Made by a program: the position numbers and the translations under genes. From Acinetobacter sp. (GTDB taxonomy: Bacteria > Pseudomonadota > Gammaproteobacteria > Pseudomonadales > Moraxellaceae): a DNA stretch of 6,183 nucleotides. The notes beneath the pieces are model-generated. The model made no database searches. It worked only from the letters and a program-made list of their open reading frames with translations, and was not told the DNA's origin. Positions 5,209-6,183 of the stretch are shown here, piece by piece (positions within the stretch are counted from its first letter, which is position 1; each line of letters begins with the position of its first letter). The stretch covers positions 8,006-14,188 of the forward strand of contig JAUNHS010000042.1 of NCBI GenBank assembly GCA_030523805.1, in the 5' to 3' direction.

Positions 5209-6183
5209 GAGAGAGATTGGGTTGAAAAATTTACAGTTTCTTTACACGCTGATTGTAAAGACCAGTTCCCCCTATCGCTTATTAAGTTATTGCACTTTAT
5301 TTTTAACGGTGCTGATTTATCAGCTGTATTTGCAAGAATGGCAACAGGTATTAAGTGTGCCTATTGTTTTATTTTTGCTCTATATTTTGGCATCGTTCAT
5401 TCCGAAAAAGTCGCCTTTAAAACGTTATCGCTACGCTTATTTTTTAATTGATATGCTGGCGTGTGCTTTTATTTTATGGCAATTAGAATTTAATTTTATT
5501 CTTTCGGTATTCATTTTAAGCGGATTATTTTTCTCGCTCGCCTTTCAAAAAGCACCTTTTGAAAAATTTTTAGTATTTTTTATTGCATCAGCATGGATTT
5601 TGTGGCCAAGTTTGCAGTTGCCACTCATTCAGCATTTGAGTGTTTTTTCGCCATTATTATTTTTAATTTATGTGCTATTGCTCGCCGCATTTATCTTTTT
5701 AGGCATTTATTGGCAAAATCAGCAATTAGTTGCCACACGCAAAAAAAAGGATACTTATTATCAGCAAATGGTGCATTATATGGACTTTGCCAACCAGCTT
5801 AGTCGCTATGCACCATCGCAATTATGGCAGGCAATTATTCGTGGTGAATCGGAAGCTAAAATTGAATATAAACGTAAAAAACTCACCATTTTTTTTTCAG
5901 ATATTCAAGGCTTTACACAACTTTCAGAAAGTTTAATCCCTGAAGATTTGGCATACTTACTCAATGAATATTTACGCCACATGACGCAAATTTCACGCCA
6001 ATATAATGCAACCATTGATAAATTTATGGGCGATGGCATTTTAATGTTTTTTGGCGATATTGATTCTAAAGGCATTGAACAAGATGCAAAATCATGTGTA
6101 GATATGGCGATTGCCATGCGACAGCAAATGAAAATTTTGCGTGAACGTTGGCAAAAAATGGGCTATCCTGCGTTGCATATTCG
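5207..6183 (+). CDS. Membrane-bound class III adenylate/guanylate cyclase (3' truncated by window)
   Basis: The frame is open from an ATG at 5207 (directly after an in-frame TAA) to the window edge, giving 325 codons without a stop. Residues 1-170 contain about six hydrophobic segments (about 25-42, 51-66, 77-93, 97-113, 121-135, 146-168). A short basic linker (RKKK at 178-181) leads to a class III cyclase domain from about 224. FFSDIQGFT (229-237) supplies metal-binding D232, and DKFMGDGILMFFGD (271-284) supplies the second metal Asp, D276. K272 sits where adenylate cyclases carry the adenine-selecting Lys, favouring cAMP synthesis; the matching downstream residue is outside the window. The membrane part probably senses an unknown signal. 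The ATG lacks a Shine-Dalgarno sequence; a TTG at 5222, preceded by AGAGAG, is a plausible alternative start. The last third of the catalytic domain is missing only because the window ends. Confidence 0.88.
   Translation, partial: MREIGLKNLQFLYTLIVKTSSPYRLLSYCTLFLTVLIYQLYLQEWQQVLSVPIVLFLLYILASFIPKKSPLKRYRYAYFLIDMLACAFILWQLEFNFILSVFILSGLFFSLAFQKAPFEKFLVFFIASAWILWPSLQLPLIQHLSVFSPLLFLIYVLLLAAFIFLGIYWQNQQLVATRKKKDTYYQQMVHYMDFANQLSRYAPSQLWQAIIRGESEAKIEYKRKKLTIFFSDIQGFTQLSESLIPEDLAYLLNEYLRHMTQISRQYNATIDKFMGDGILMFFGDIDSKGIEQDAKSCVDMAIAMRQQMKILRERWQKMGYPALHI

Noticed and set aside
5593..5936. Two short + strand frames within the cyclase region
   Set aside because: They overlap the cyclase frame, which carries unmistakable class III motifs and is open from 5207 to the window edge.

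Overview
The window looks like chromosome from a low-GC gammaproteobacterium of the Moraxellaceae, most like Acinetobacter or a close relative. This is inferred from the lldP-lldR-lldD gene order, the AT-rich codon choice and the protein sequences; no 16S or other marker is present. All recognisable genes lie on the + strand.

Layout: (a) Positions 1-646 are a long, very AT-rich non-coding stretch ahead of lldP. It has many palindromes, an excess of ATTGGT/ACCAAT hexamers, and, just before lldP, a set of nested, mutually exclusive inverted repeats (504-595). (b) Positions 647-4476 hold an L-lactate utilisation operon: lldP (lactate permease), lldR (GntR/FadR-type regulator) and lldD (FMN-dependent, quinone-linked L-lactate dehydrogenase). 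It ends at a strong intrinsic terminator at 4508-4540. A structured 155-nt gap separates lldP from lldR, while only 12 nt separate lldR from lldD. (c) Positions 4541-4734 are an intergenic gap with a possible tiny minus-strand ORF and presumably the next promoter. (d) Positions 4735-6183 hold a HIT-family nucleotide hydrolase/transferase gene, followed 37 nt later by a membrane-bound class III nucleotide cyclase that runs off the right edge.

How the genes work together: LldP imports lactate with protons, LldD oxidises L-lactate to pyruvate and feeds electrons to the quinone pool, and LldR senses lactate and controls the operon. The HIT and cyclase genes form a separate unit whose products act on nucleotides; a functional link between the two is not shown by the sequence.

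The coding content is ordinary. The parts worth a second look are non-coding: the lldP leader, the lldP-lldR gap and the palindrome after lldD. I found no mobile element, CRISPR array, tRNA or rRNA.
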